Position numbers and translations under genes: made by a program. From positions 8,180,447-8,244,446 of the forward strand of contig NC_083645.1 in NCBI RefSeq assembly GCF_963576545.1: DNA of 64,000 bases. Direction: 5' to 3'. This stretch comes from Limanda limanda (taxonomy: Eukaryota; Chordata; Actinopteri; Pleuronectiformes; Pleuronectidae). This document shows, in pieces, positions 36,642-48,331 of the stretch (within the stretch, counting starts at the first letter, position 1; every line of letters begins with the position of its first letter). The notes under the pieces were generated by a model. It was not told the DNA's origin. It searched no databases and worked only from the letters and a program-made list of their open reading frames with translations.

Positions 36642-39600
36642 ATGGCTGCAGAAGGCGAAAAGAAACCGGTGCTGGAGATGGTAACACGCGAAAATCCTTT
36701 ATGTATTAATGCGAATAATGTTTACAGCTAACATTGTATTGTTGTTGTTTAACACGGTCTGTAAAAAATGTAAGGCTAAAGCAGCGTATTGACCACGTTC
36801 ATAATCGTCACGTGGGGAGCTACACCATGAGAAGACTTGGATTCCGCCTGAACTAAAGTTTAAACAAAAAGAAACCTCTTATCCAAAATACAAGCTGATC
36901 TATGAACACGTCTGATGAGTGGTGTTATGTAGAGCTATAATTGATCTGTTAAGTGAATCAGTCTATCTACCAAACATCTGCTTTCTTCTCAGTCTATAGC
37001 AGACTCCGTGTTTGACCACTAGGGGGCAGTCCTGCTCAAGCCTTGCCTCTGTTTGTCAGCATTTAGTCAATCTGCTAAACTGACTCTTGTCACTGTGAAT
37101 CTGTCAGATACGTGTTTAATTTATTGTCATTGCCTAATAGTTTCCTCTCAGTGTGACTAATTCTCCTAATTCCTAAGGATGGTGTGTGTTTGTGTTTTCA
37201 CCTGTTCAGAGTTGGATGTGTGATGTTTTAATCAATATTATTTTGTGTTTCTAGGTCCAAGCTGATGGGGCTGATGAGGGCTGTGTGACGTTTGTGCTGC
37301 ACGAGGAAGACCATACACTCGGCAACTCCCTAAGATACATGATCATGAAAAGGTTAGTCAGTGTTTTAACAAACCGTTGCTTTTCTTGTCACAGTCATCA
37401 CATTCGATCTCTTTTTCTCCATCAAAAACATTTGCACCACCTCCCTATGTCGCATGTATCACATTTGAAGCCCAAAGACTGTGACTGATTTTTCCATTTG
37501 CTGGAATGTTTCCCCTCCTTGAAACTGATTCCGACCTTTCAAGATAATCACATCAAAAACGGACTCATAAGTGTGTTTGTGATTCCTCCACGCTCGCTCT
37601 CTCGCTCTCTCTCTGTGTTTGTTCTGTCAGTGAGAGGTCACCTGAGATTAATTGATGCTGGAAAAATGATGCCTCCACCCATTTTAAGCCAAACATCGAT
37701 AATGATAACAAATCTCACTTTCACCTTCCTGTTTTTCATTAGTGTGGATGTGGACTTTTGCGGCTACACCATCACCCACCCCTCTGAGAGCAAGATCAAC
37801 TTTCGGATTCAGACCCGAGGTGAGAGAAGCCATTCCCACTGCCGTCACTTCATCCAACAAACCAGGCTTGTTCATGCGTGCAATTTGTGTGTGTCCGACA
37901 GCTTGAGAATTATTATTTCTGGACCGTCTTGCAAACACTTAAACTTGTTAATTAGAGTCTGGTGCATTCACTTTATTCAATGAGCGGCACAGAAAAAGGC
38001 CTGTTTGGGACACGCATGCACATGTACCCTGTTGCTCTCGTCCACTGAGGACTATAACCACTTGCTTTGTTAGAAAACAACAAAGTGCCAACAGAAAGCA
38101 GCAGCCGCATCACATGAAAGGAGTCTGCAGGACGGAGAAGACAACTTGTTTGTTGTTGTTGAACTAAGTTCCAGCATGCCTGGAGGATCATTCCTAACTG
38201 TTTCATCACAGCAAGACACAATTACCTTTAAGGCACAAGGAAAAACCCAAGCTCCTAATGTGCGTTGACATTTTCAGCTGTAATTACTTCCACCAAGGAA
38301 GTTGTGCTATTACCTGAGTCTGTTCATCACACCAGAAACCTCACGCTGTGGACAACAGACCACCGCTGCATGCAGCAGACAGGCGTCAAGAGCCGCTCAC
38401 GCAGGCAGTGGGGCCCGGGCTGGGTGTAAGGGATGTTGTTTCATGTCCTCCGCTTGAGGCTGTCCCATGTTGGTAGCTGTGCAGAGCATTCACTCTGTTG
38501 GAGACCTTTCCGTATGTCCAGAAGGTCACAAGCATTTCGCCCCTCCGCCTGCATGGCTTCCATGACATAAGCTGTTTTCAGACATGAAATCTGGAAAATG
38601 TCTGGACATTTTCTGGTGTCAAGTTATTGTTTGGGTCAGACACAACAACAGGAAAATGTCTCGACCTTTTTGTGAGGGTTGGTGCCTGGGTAGAGCATGC
38701 AGCAGTCAGGACATGATGTATACATTTTGGCGTCTTCTACATTTATGGCTCCTCTTTTTCATCCTGACATATTTTTATTTCTCCAGTTTTGTGTCTGTTG
38801 CATGTTAGAAATGTCATAAACTCACCAATTTGCTAACTGTGACTTTTCCAGAAATTCTCCTTCTGTTTTCTCACATGACCTTGCTTTGACATGCAACTAG
38901 GGCGACTGGCAGGAAGAGCTCCTGAAACTATCTGGAGCAACTGAATCAGATATTTGCATTCTCACATACAGTCACCCACTGGAAAATTTCAGAAAAATGT
39001 CAGAACTTGGGTGCATGTCTGAAAGCAGCTTTAATTGACCTTCACTTGCAGAAGGATTCCAACTGTGGTCTCTTGTTTCCTAAGGCTTCTTGAGCTGATC
39101 TCAGCTTCCATGACTATCTCGCCTTTCTTCAGTTGTTGGTGTTCCAACACTTAAATATCACAAATGATGTTGTTGGAAAGGTGTAACAGTTTCAATGGGG
39201 AGTATTGTAGAATTTACTCCTTCGACAAGGGTCTGTTTGGCTTTCTTCAATAGGTGGATAGTCCTATGGCACTTTGACAACTAGTATGATGGTTTTGTGG
39301 ACCTGTATAGAAGAACCATGTGTGGTCAACATAAGTTTACTGCCACGTGTTCGAGAATCGCAAGTCTCCTCCTCAAATCCACCTTCATCTCCAAGTCAGA
39401 TGGTTTCCTGACGGCTTTGAGTTGTGATCCTGGTGTTTGTTGGCCTTGATCCTCTGCAGGTCCGCCCATTAGGCATCATCTATGAGGACCTAGTTGTTCC
39501 TCCGCCTGTGTGGACCTTTTCCCTGCAGCGCTTTGGGACATCCTCTCAAAATGTGATTCATGGCACACAGAATTGCTCCACACTGCTAGAAAGTAATTTA

Positions 39601-41648
39601 TGGATCTTGATGTTAAAATAATCAGACATTTATGATGTTGAGATTTGTGAGTTTGTACAATTTGGTGCAGATGATTATCTTGTTCTTCCTTTTTCCTTTT
39701 ATACACAGACGTGTAGAATTGGCCTTCGGGAAGGTTTGTGCTCCACTGATTGCTAATTATCGTTCCCCACCATGACCGCAGTGAAAACAGGCACACGCTT
39801 GGAAGTCGTTAAACTTCATTCATTTCATTCATTTTTGCAAATAAATAAAATAACTAGTTGACATAGTGATGATAAAATATGTCTTGCTTAATTTTGTACT
39901 TTAATTAATGGTGGTGGTGTTATTATGAGGAATCTGCTGTGTGTTTCAGGGGGCACTGCAGCCACAGAGCCTCTGCGGAGAGGTCTGAATGAGCTCAATG
40001 ACGTTTGTCAGCATGTTCTCAACACCTTCCAGGTAAGCTTGTGTGTCCATGTGGAACAATGACCCTGTTCAGACCTGCTATTAACATCCATCCTGAGAGA
40101 TCCAATCACAAGTGTTCAGCTCTTAGTTTGTCAGGCTACACCATTGAAATTCATCCCGAATGTGTCTCCTATGACAACTTGTGATCGGATCTCAGTTCCC
40201 CGCTCAATATGCCACTAATCACATATGCCACCTGTGCCATCCTGATACAGCAAAGCCTAAAGGTGCAGCACACGAGTCTAAACTGATTGAAAGTCAAATC
40301 AATGTGGAGAGCACTGACCACTGTCTAGACTGACTGTTGTAGTCTGTCTTTTGAATTTAAAACTGCATTTTGTAAATACAGCACACTTGTAATAACAGTA
40401 ACAGTTTTTAAAACACAAATCATGAGGCTAGTGAAGATGCATACCTCTATGAGTCACACAGTGGGAATTCTGCGCATATGCATTAACGCGTTAATTCCAC
40501 AAATGAATCATCCCGCGTTAACGCATTCATTTTGACAGCCCTAGTAAATATACTTTTGAGTTATTGTAAAACTGTAGTGGGTCAGAGGACTTCAATCTTG
40601 GAACCCATCAGCTATCATTTGACAATGAATTTGCCTCTGGAGGCAAAAGCCAATATTTTGGGGCTTCCAAGCTTCTTTTATCACACCAGTTGGAAGTTTC
40701 CCACAAATGGCAAAATGTTTTGTAGGCTTTTTAGGTCCAGATGACATTTTGGCTCATCTCTATCAACAGCTATCTGCATATGAATGATAAAAATAAAAAG
40801 ATAGCCGATGCATTTCGGTCCATGTGTTCTGTCTCTTTTGCTCTCCACGTGAACTGCTGTGAGTGACCAAAGCCTGCTCAAACCTAATCAGCTAGAATCA
40901 GAAACCAGACGACTCACAGCATGAAAACGTTATTCCTTGCTTACAGATTCTGGAAATTCACATGTAGAATCTGTTTGTAGAGATAAGAGGATGTCAGCTG
41001 AGTAGGCCCAGGACACATTTGTGTTCACACAGCGAAAGAATATGGTCGCATACATTCCAGTCTGAGTGATCAGACCTCAGTATGCACCAAGGACGCATTT
41101 GGGTCGGTTCACACATGTACTGCATTTATAATGATTTGTCGGCCAGTTTCAGTTCAAAAAGAAAAACTTAAGTACCAATTATTATATATATATGTATCAG
41201 TTTGATGTATAATTTTCATTTAAGAAGCTGCAGCTGCTCAGCTTTGACCCCTTTACAGATCATACAGTGCGTTGACTGGATGACCATTGATGTTTCACAG
41301 TATATGGAATACTTTAGTCAGCAGCTGAAGGCTCATTTTCTGTGCCCATCACAGGGCTCCCCATACAGAATATGACCCGGGCTCTGACCTCCCTGCAGTG
41401 GAAGACGAGCAAGATGTGAACTTTAATTTTCACATATGGAATAATATTATTTTCATGTGGGATACAGTAAGAAACCCTGGCTCATATGGCTGCTTTTATA
41501 AACTGGTCCCTTTGTGAAAGGAGATTGTAAGAGGTTATGTAACATCCTCCGTGTTGTTTCAGCTCCAACTCTTACGACATGTTCTTTTATTTTGTTCCAG
41601 GGGAGAGTTAATGAGTTCAAAGAGAGGGAGGAGCCACCCATGGAATGA
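36642..41648 (+). CDS. polr1d: RNA polymerases I and III subunit D (AC19/RPAC2)
   Basis: Coding exons are 36642-36680, 37255-37352, 37743-37819, 39950-40032 and 41601-41648 (stop TGA 41646-41648). The total is 345 nt, 114 aa, with all phases consistent. The protein pairs with POLR1C (AC40) to form the alpha-like heterodimer that starts assembly of Pol I and Pol III. The family signature is plain: [19 protein letters not shown] (about residues 22-40), then [20 protein letters not shown] and [15 protein letters not shown]. Each is close to human POLR1D. The N-terminus ([19 protein letters not shown]) aligns with the internal human MAEGERK start, so the protein is shorter than the 133-aa human form. 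The C-terminal tail is variable and acidic. Human mutations cause Treacher Collins syndrome. Confidence 0.96.
37682..37755 (+). repeat. 74-bp segment repeated at 43873-43946, spanning the polr1d exon 3 acceptor
   Basis: By hand alignment without gaps about 63 of 74 bases match the downstream copy, including the unbroken stretch cactttcaccttcctgtttt. The segment covers the last 61 bases of intron 2 and the first 13 of exon 3. The second copy has AA in place of the acceptor AG. Confidence 0.75.
38568..39033. repeat. Inverted-repeat element in polr1d intron 3
   Basis: The left end reads aagctgttttcagacatga and the right end (39010-39033) is the imperfect reverse complement, aagctgctttcagacatgc. 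The flanks next to the ends (aaaatgtctgg at left, gaaaaatgtcagaac at right) also mirror each other. About 466 bp, no coding potential, so read as a non-autonomous DNA element. Confidence 0.55.
39596..39680 (+). repeat. Fragment of the same dispersed repeat as 45240-45668
   Basis: The wording ttatggatcttgatg, aaaataatcagacattta and gtacaatttggtgcagat matches the middle of the repeat seen at 45240-45668 and 52722-53052. It is a degenerate internal fragment in polr1d intron 3. Confidence 0.5.
40470..40546. repeat. Dispersed repeat end with taacgcgttaa palindromes
   Basis: It contains gcattaacgcgttaatt and cgcgttaacgcattcatt, then ttgacagccctag, a familiar terminal sequence of a fish DNA-transposon-derived repeat. 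It sits in the last polr1d intron. Confidence 0.45.
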
Positions 41649-41836
41649 AGAGGATCACGTATGTGCGACTGTGGAGCTCTACCGAACTGTAAAAAAAAAT
41701 GACTTACTTTGATATTTCCCCTTTTATGTTTTGTTTACCAGCTACAGGATGGTATGACACGTTCTTCCACCTATTGAACTCATTCAAATAGTTGTACAGT
41801 ATTCTTTTTTAATTACCTCGAATGATTTTGATGTAT

Positions 41837-41842
41837 AATAAA
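41837..41842 (+). terminator. polr1d: polr1d polyadenylation signal
   Basis: AATAAA about 190 bases after the polr1d stop, followed within 35 bases by a GT-rich tract (tttgtgttcttgtgtttatc). This is a typical cleavage arrangement. Confidence 0.75.
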
Positions 41843-42599
41843 TTTGTGTTCTTGTGTTTATCTTACATGAGTTGTTGTAATTATTAGTGACAGAAACATT
41901 AAACTGAGTCAGCAAAATCTTTGTGGGATTTCATGGAACAATTTTACGACACCAATAAAATTACTCAGCCATTTGACCCATGCTATAATATTTATTTTCT
42001 TAAAACAATTTTTTTATAATTTAGGGTTGAATTTCAGCAGTTAACCCAATCATATTTAGTAAGATTTCTTCCCACACTCATCCAGGGGGTGGTTTCTCAT
42101 ACAAAGCTAGGGTTTGTAATCCTGGAAAATATATGGCCAATGCGTCTCACCCCCTCCTGAACAGGAACGCTAGCCAATCATTTCATTCAGTCCAGATAAA
42201 ATGATTGGTTGTGCAAGGGCCAAATAAAGGGTCCTTAAAAATTAGGTTTCTGCCATAAGCCTTCTCCATTATAACATGGTTTTTCCACCAGCTAAACCCA
42301 ATATTCCTAATATATTTATGTTCATATTTAGATGTTGAATGTAGAAGCTCAAATAAAATGTTAATCCTGATTAAAAGAAATCTCTGTAATGGTTATCGTA
42401 CCCAATTCTGTTTCAATCTTAAGGCAAAATGTATTGAAGACCAAAACAATATGCTAGTCACAGTTCTTCCAGCAGCAGGATGAGCCCCAGCGTTGAGACT
42501 TCTGATCAGGTCAGTATAGCTGGGATGAGTCGAAAGTAAGTAAGTACCAACCAACCAATAAGTTAAAATATTATTATTGTTGTTTTTATCAAGGATTTA

Positions 42600-43465
42600 A
42601 GTGAGTGTCATGTCAAAGAGAAAGGGTGCCGGTGATATTCTGATGTTTTTTGAGAACAGTGAAAATGAGTCAAGGCAAAAGAACACAGACATTGGACAGA
42701 GGAAGATTGGAAAAAAGTGTCATGGACAGACGAATCAAAGTTTGAGGTGTTTGGATCACACAGAAGAACATTTGTGAGACGCAGTATAGCTGAAAAGAAG
42801 CTGGAAGACTGCCTGACACCATCTGTCAAGCATGGTGGAGGTAATGTGATGGTCTGGGGCTGCTTTGGTGCTGGTAAAGTGGGAGATTTGTACTAGGTTA
42901 AAGGGATTTTAAATAAGGAATGCTATCACTCCTTTATGCAGCGCCATGCCATACCCTGTAAACAGCGCTTGATTGGAGCCAATTTCCTCCTACAACAGGA
43001 CAATGACCCAAAGCACACCTCCAGAATATGCAAGAACTATTTAGGGAAGAAGCAGGCAGCTGGTCTGCTGTCTGTAATGGAGTGGCCAGCGCAGTCACCA
43101 GATCTCAACCCCATTGAGCTGTTGTGGGAGCAGCTGGACCGTATGGTACCCAAGAAGTGCCCATCAAGCCAATCCAACTTGTGGGAGGTGCTTCAGGAAG
43201 CATGGGGTGAAATTTCTACAGATTACCTCAACAAATGAACAGCTAGAATGCTAAAGGTCTGCAATGCTGAAATTGCTGCAAATGGAGCATTCTTTGACAA
43301 AAGCAAAGTTTGAAGACCAAAATTAATATTTCAATCATTATTTCTAACCTTGTCGAGACTATATTTTCTATTCATTTTGCAACTCATTTGATAAATAAAA
43401 GAGTGAGTTTTCATGGAAAACACAAAGTTGTCTGGGTGACCCCAAACTTTTGAAAGGTAGTACAT
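42600..43465 (+). mobile_element. Degenerate Tc1/mariner-type transposon, 5'-truncated
   Basis: The transposase remnant (42660-43313) is followed by a 3' end reading tgggtgaccccaaactttt then gaaaggtagta, which matches the terminal repeat of fish Tc1-like elements. I find no matching inverted copy upstream, and the DNA-binding half of the transposase is missing, so the 5' part is lost. It lies just downstream of polr1d in the intergenic space. Confidence 0.8.
42660..43313 (+). pseudogene. Tc1-like transposase catalytic domain, broken
   Basis: One frame encodes the DDE catalytic half of a Tc1-like transposase. The first Asp is in SWTDESKFEVFG, the second in LQQDNDPKHTS and the Glu in SPDLNPIELLWEQLDR, and GGGNVMVWGCF lies between the first two. 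The triad is present, but the frame is interrupted by TAG after AGKVGDLY (near 42896) and by TGA at about 43236-43238 before the last 25 codons. The N-terminal helix-turn-helix region is absent. The copy cannot make active transposase. Confidence 0.85.
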
Positions 43466-43662
43466 TTGTCAATTTGTCAATCGATTCAAATATTTAATCG
43501 CAATTTTTTTATCTTTAAGTTTTTAAAACTCTTATCAACATGGGCGTGGATAAAAATGCTTGCTTTATACAAAATGTTTGTCTTTTGCAACAATCCAAAA
43601 CAAAGACAAACACTGTGTACATTTAACTATCGCTGTTGACAGGTTGTTGCTTGTGGATTTGT

Positions 43663-43822
43663 CCGTGCATGAGGGAGGGGAGAAGAGAGGAGAAGAGGAG
43701 GGGAGGAGGAGAAGAGAAAAAGAGTGGAGGGGAGGAGAAAAGATGACTTAAATAACAAAATACCTGAAAATTCATCTTGTGTATTAATAATGAGATGTGA
43801 GAGTTGGGTCCCCCCCCCCCCC
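43663..43822 (+). repeat. Purine-rich tract (43663-43741) and C13 run (43810-43822)
   Basis: About 80 bases of nearly pure A/G with GGAG and AGAGG units are followed 70 bases later by 13 consecutive C residues. Polypurine mirror-like tracts can form triplex or other non-B DNA. The reading frames through it are low complexity and are not genes. Confidence 0.7.
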
Positions 43823-43872
43823 AAATGTTCACTTCATGACTACGGTCTCGGTGGAAAACCCCTCATCACAGA

Positions 43873-43946
43873 TCTTAAAACAAACATTGATAAAGATAAC
43901 ACATATCACTTTCACCTTCCTGTTTTCCATTAAAGTGGATTTGGAC
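43873..43946 (+). repeat. Second copy of the 74-bp polr1d-acceptor-like segment
   Basis: See 37682-37755. Similarity ends abruptly at ggac; the following caaaacaggtgg does not match polr1d exon 3. Upstream of the segment similarity also fades. Confidence 0.7.
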
Positions 43947-45239
43947 CAAAACAGGTGGTGGCCTTTGGTTTCCTGAGAGCCACATAGTGAGCATGTGAAG
44001 TAAAATATACTCAAGTTTAGTGCTCTCCATGAGCTGGAGCCTTATAAACTGCTGCAATTCACAATATTTTGTTACTACTTCCTCTGGAATGCAACTGTCT
44101 CCTTTCCCATTTTGATTTTATGTAGGTGTTATTTTAAACTCCTGAATTCCCACATATAGTCCTGGAATAATATGAAATATATAAATCTGTCATACAAGCT
44201 CGAATAAAACTTTTCAATATGTTGTTTCACCTTTTGACTCTAAACATAGAACTGTTTGGAAAACTTAAAAGAATGTTAAGCTTTTCAACATCTGGAAATT
44301 GCTCAGTGTTTCTTGTTTAAAATACATAGTGTGGGGAGAGGCTGTGATTATCCCATCTCTCTCACATCCAAAGTCAAGGTTATGAGAGCAACTTATTTAT
44401 TAAACACAGTGAGGGCATTTAACCATTAGTTGATCCTGTTGTGACTTGTTTACATTAGATTTGATCATTTAACTTTGCCTGAGTTGAAGCTGCCCTGGAC
44501 ATGTTCTCTTTAATTTCCTTCTCACTTGATCAGAATTGGACATTAACAAAACATTATCCTCAACTGGGCGAAAACTTGATCTTTCCTTGTACCACATAGC
44601 AAATTATCCCATATTTTAATTATTTGTTTCCAGTTATTTCAACTGGAAGAGTCTGGAACTAACGGAATACTCTTAACAAATTATGAATTGAATGACTCAA
44701 TGTCATAATGTAAACTTAATATAAGATGAATTATCCTTAATTTCTTATAAATGTCTCAAATCTATTGGGATGTTCATTCCTATACATCCTATTTCTTTAA
44801 AGTGTCATCTGTCTAGAAAGAGAATTTTTATACCAGCAACATTATTCTGAATGATGTCCTCATTAAAAGCTTCGATAAACTTTGCTGCAGTAATGGATAT
44901 ATCTAACACTCCTGTTTTGTTCCAAATCAGTTTGATGTGGCTCCATTTATTTCTATATTTGGGCTCAGTGATACAACCCATGCTCAGCAAAGGTTATCTT
45001 GTATCTTTCAGATCAAGACTTATTGTCCGTGGGAGGAGTATTTCAAATGTTTTTGCCAGAATGTGGATCTTATAATCTTAGTTCAGTAATTGATGCCAAT
45101 AACCTCCACATTTGAGTTTATTTTTATCCTAGAGCATCATTATGTGGCTCAGTAGATCTGTCAACTCAATTTTTCAGTTCTCCATGTGGAAAAACCATGT
45201 GGTCTGGTTTTTAATTTCTTCAGCCCTAGATTCCCAAAA
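43947..45239. other. Intergenic, nothing recognised
   Basis: AT-rich spacer. Short open frames on both strands (for example 44805-44990) show no recognised domain. Confidence 0.5.
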
Positions 45240-45668
45240 ATGAAAGCTTGTTTTGTTCGTTGGTTAGTTTGTCAGCATGATTAAGTAAAAACTATTGAAC
45301 GGATTTCAACATAACTTGGTGTAATAATTACATTTTGGGTCGGATGCGGACAAAGGGGTGGATTTGGGGATTTTCTTTTCCACTCTCTTCTGTATTGCGA
45401 GATAGGACCTTCATTGTGACATTTTTACCAGTGTCACAGGAACTTATTCATGGATGTTGATGAAAACAATCAGGCGTATTCAGTGGGCTGATGTCGATGA
45501 GTTTGAGCTATTTGATGTGGGTCCAAATAAAATTTTTGATCGAGGGGATTTCGATGTGGTTTAATTTCCTGCAACGGAGATTACGGTTTCATCTCCTGCA
45601 TTGTTTTGTTGGTTTAGATAAGGCTGGATTGAATTTAAAGGGACTGTTGGGCCTTGGCATAGGTATGC
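45240..45668 (+). repeat. Dispersed fish repeat, plus orientation
   Basis: It contains gttggttagtttgtcagcat, actattgaacggatttcaac, tattgcgagatagg, ttcatggatgttgatgaaaa and gttgggccttggcataggta. The same family is present in reverse at 52722-53052 and as a fragment at 39596-39680. The phrase ending in ggccttggcggaggta is very frequent in fish genomes as I know them. The class is uncertain. Confidence 0.6.
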
Positions 45669-48061
45669 ATCAGATTGTTTTTGTACAGTTATAACTGATT
45701 GTTACATATCTTGTTTGTTGTAGGATCCTTGCTTTTATAAAATGTGTTCTTTGCTTTCAAGTAAGATATTTATCCCTGTCCCTAATTGTTTTTTTATTAA
45801 ACATGTCACCTGAGTAAATTTCCTTTAATTTGCTCTTTCACCTGTCAATTTCCATTCACATTCCTTGATTCATTGTCAAGAAATGTGTGAATTATTTATT
45901 TTGTCTAAATTCTGTGTGTAGCCGATCCAGTTCTTTTCTGTGGAGCTCTTTTCTCAATTAGATCAATAGCCTATAATTTTCTACTTGCCTTATTATTGTA
46001 CGACTCATGTAGCTCTGTTTGAGGGATGTCCAAACCTAAAGTGTGGAGTTTCTCAAACACCAAATTGCTTTCATCTGTCCTTTGAAACCATGGGTTACGA
46101 ATGACGAAAGAAGTGGAAGCTAGAATGTCCCCATTAGCAGAGGAATGTGGTGCGTGGGACTCACAGAGCCAAGAAGACAGAGAGGGGAAATGAAGGGAGA
46201 GAAGTGTACATAATGAGGTGGTTAATCATATCCCTCTGTCAGTCTCATATTCATGCAGCGCTGCGTCTTGGGGACGGACCAGTGTGAAGGAAAATACGCC
46301 ACAAATCTCCTCTGACAAACCGTTGGCACTATGGGAGGTAATATCTACTCAGGCATGTAATATTAAGTTGGCACTAATTCCTTGTTCTCCTTTCAGAGCG
46401 GATGGTTTTGATCCATCTACATCTGGGATATGGGCCGAGCACGTTTCCCCTGTGCCACTCTGCTTTCCTGCTCTATATCCGGTGTGTCAGACAAATAACA
46501 TTTTTTATTTCAAACACAATACATCTTTGTTGGTGCTTGTGGAGAAAGTGAAAAGGGAGGACCCAGTTGTTAAACTGTGATTGTAAGTTAATCTAAAGAG
46601 AAGGAAAGCTTATCTACTTATGATCATTTTAGAGAGTGCACGGTGAAAGTCAGCTCATCGTCCTGTTCAATCAAGACATTGTGTTACTGTTAAATTATAT
46701 TGTAAAGAGATTTAAGGTTTCTTTGTAACCAAAAGAGTTTAGCTTAGTTTGTAAAGAAAGTAAACTGTACATTTATCATTGATTAGATACAAGAACGTAA
46801 CTCTTTGTAGGAGAGGAAAAAAAAATAAATTGTGAAGCAGTTTCCTAAAATGTCAAAATGTTACTTAAATATTGAAAAATGTACTGGTTTTAGTTATAAA
46901 TGTAAATAGGAAAACGTCTCAACCTAAGTGAAAACTCAGAGATTTCAATAGATGAAACTTGATTTGGAAGAGTCCACCAAGTACATCCACTGTCACTTCT
47001 GGTGATATTAGATCATCTAATATCAGAAAGAGTGTGACGAGAGCAGCAAAACCTCTGAGTTTACTGAAGTGAATAAAGATCAACATTTTTAAGAATCAAA
47101 TTTTACTTGTAAGACAAAGAGTGTGTTGTTTTCATTCAAGTCACCGACATGTAACAGGTATCCTGGTATCAGCAATGAAGACAAGACTTAAACAGCCAGT
47201 TTAAGTGTTTAAAATGTTTTTTATCAACTTTTGCCAAGACACATGAAATTGGAAGAGGCTGGCAGCAGGACAGAGATTCCTAGAACTCTTCAAAAGTCTA
47301 GAAACACATCAAACATGGCAGGAACACTCAAATCATTATGTGTTCAGAAAATCAAGCATTACGGCAGCAGCGGGAAACTGGATCACTGCTGTAACGAAAT
47401 GGGTTGCGACGCGCTAGATGTGGTTTTGTTCAAAATGTCTCTGTGTCATGGCGCTCAGAAGTTAGTACCTCAGGGAAGGGGTGTCGGTGACACTTCAGAG
47501 TGTTTACCAGTCTGAATGGGAATTCTTCTGACCTGAATTACATAAAAGAACTTTCCTTTTTTCTCTCTTTTTTCAAATACCAGCTTCGATAATTTCATTT
47601 AATTTAATAATTTTCCATTCGAATGATCTTCAGCTATGCCTGCAGTCCGTTATGCGCAGTTTGTGAGCTGTTATGAGAAAAACCACAACAAAGTTGTTGT
47701 CTGCACTATCCCTTATTAGTTTTCTGTATAACATGAACACTGAACCTCAGAATCCAACCTTTATAAATGACTCTGGGGTAAAATGGAGAAATAAAATAAC
47801 CGCTAATAAATAACATTCCCATCCTTGTTCCAAGAAACGGCTTCACTTTCCAGGAGACAGCAGAACTCAATCAAACATCTAATTTGTGACATGAACGGAA
47901 ATCAGGTCATCCAGTAGGAATCAACAGAGGGCAAAGTATTCCAAGTCATGCCTTTCATTCACACACACTTCAGTCTTATACCATCACAGACATTTAAATA
48001 ATTAAAACAACTTTTGCAAGGTGCTCCACTGCAAATATGACACTGTCATTGTGACAAATAA
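45669..48061. other. Intergenic, no supported gene
   Basis: AT-rich unique sequence. Open frames at 46218-46580 and 47231-47515 on the plus strand lack domains, homology that I can recognise, or splice context. A short perfect palindrome is at 47003-47025. Confidence 0.5.
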
Positions 48062-48240
48062 CTAAGGGAACCCTCTATACAGCTCTGTATCTCTGTTTTC
48101 TGTCAGACTCTCTGGCTCTCTCCCAGCAACATGTTGGCTGCTGTCCTCCTCCTCCTCCTCTTCTTCGTCTCTGTCTTCATTATCTACAGTTCTCCCTCCC
48201 TGACCCCCTCCTGCTGCTTCAGCTGTCACAGCAGCTTCGG
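48062..48240 (-). CDS. Exon-like acidic segment, unknown gene
   Basis: After an acceptor (ttctggcttcag) the frame stays open for 58 codons to TAG at 48064-48062, encoding Ala/Gly-rich sequence, then VDNEDRDE with seven Glu, then SSQHVAGREPESLTENRD and ELYRGFP. A possible 10-base microexon (48331-48322, AGTCAAAAAG) has a strong acceptor and a GTACGA donor, and would join in frame (SQK|AEA). No upstream exon or start was found and I do not recognise the protein. The (GAG)n part may keep the frame open by chance, and the plus strand is also open here. Confidence 0.22.
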
Positions 48241-48331
48241 CTGAAGCCAGAAAATATTCTTAACTTATTAACTTTACCACGCGTGTTTGCTAGTTTAAAG
48301 CCATTTTTTAAAAGTTCGTACCTTTTTGACT

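Noticed and set aside
44805..45075. Overlapping short frames on both strands
   Set aside because: Briefly considered as a retroelement fragment, but no diagnostic motif was found.
46218..46580. 120-aa plus-strand frame in the intergenic spacer
   Set aside because: No recognised domain and no splice or polyA context tying it to a transcript.
47231..47515. 94-aa plus-strand frame
   Set aside because: No recognised homology or gene context; length is within chance for the region.
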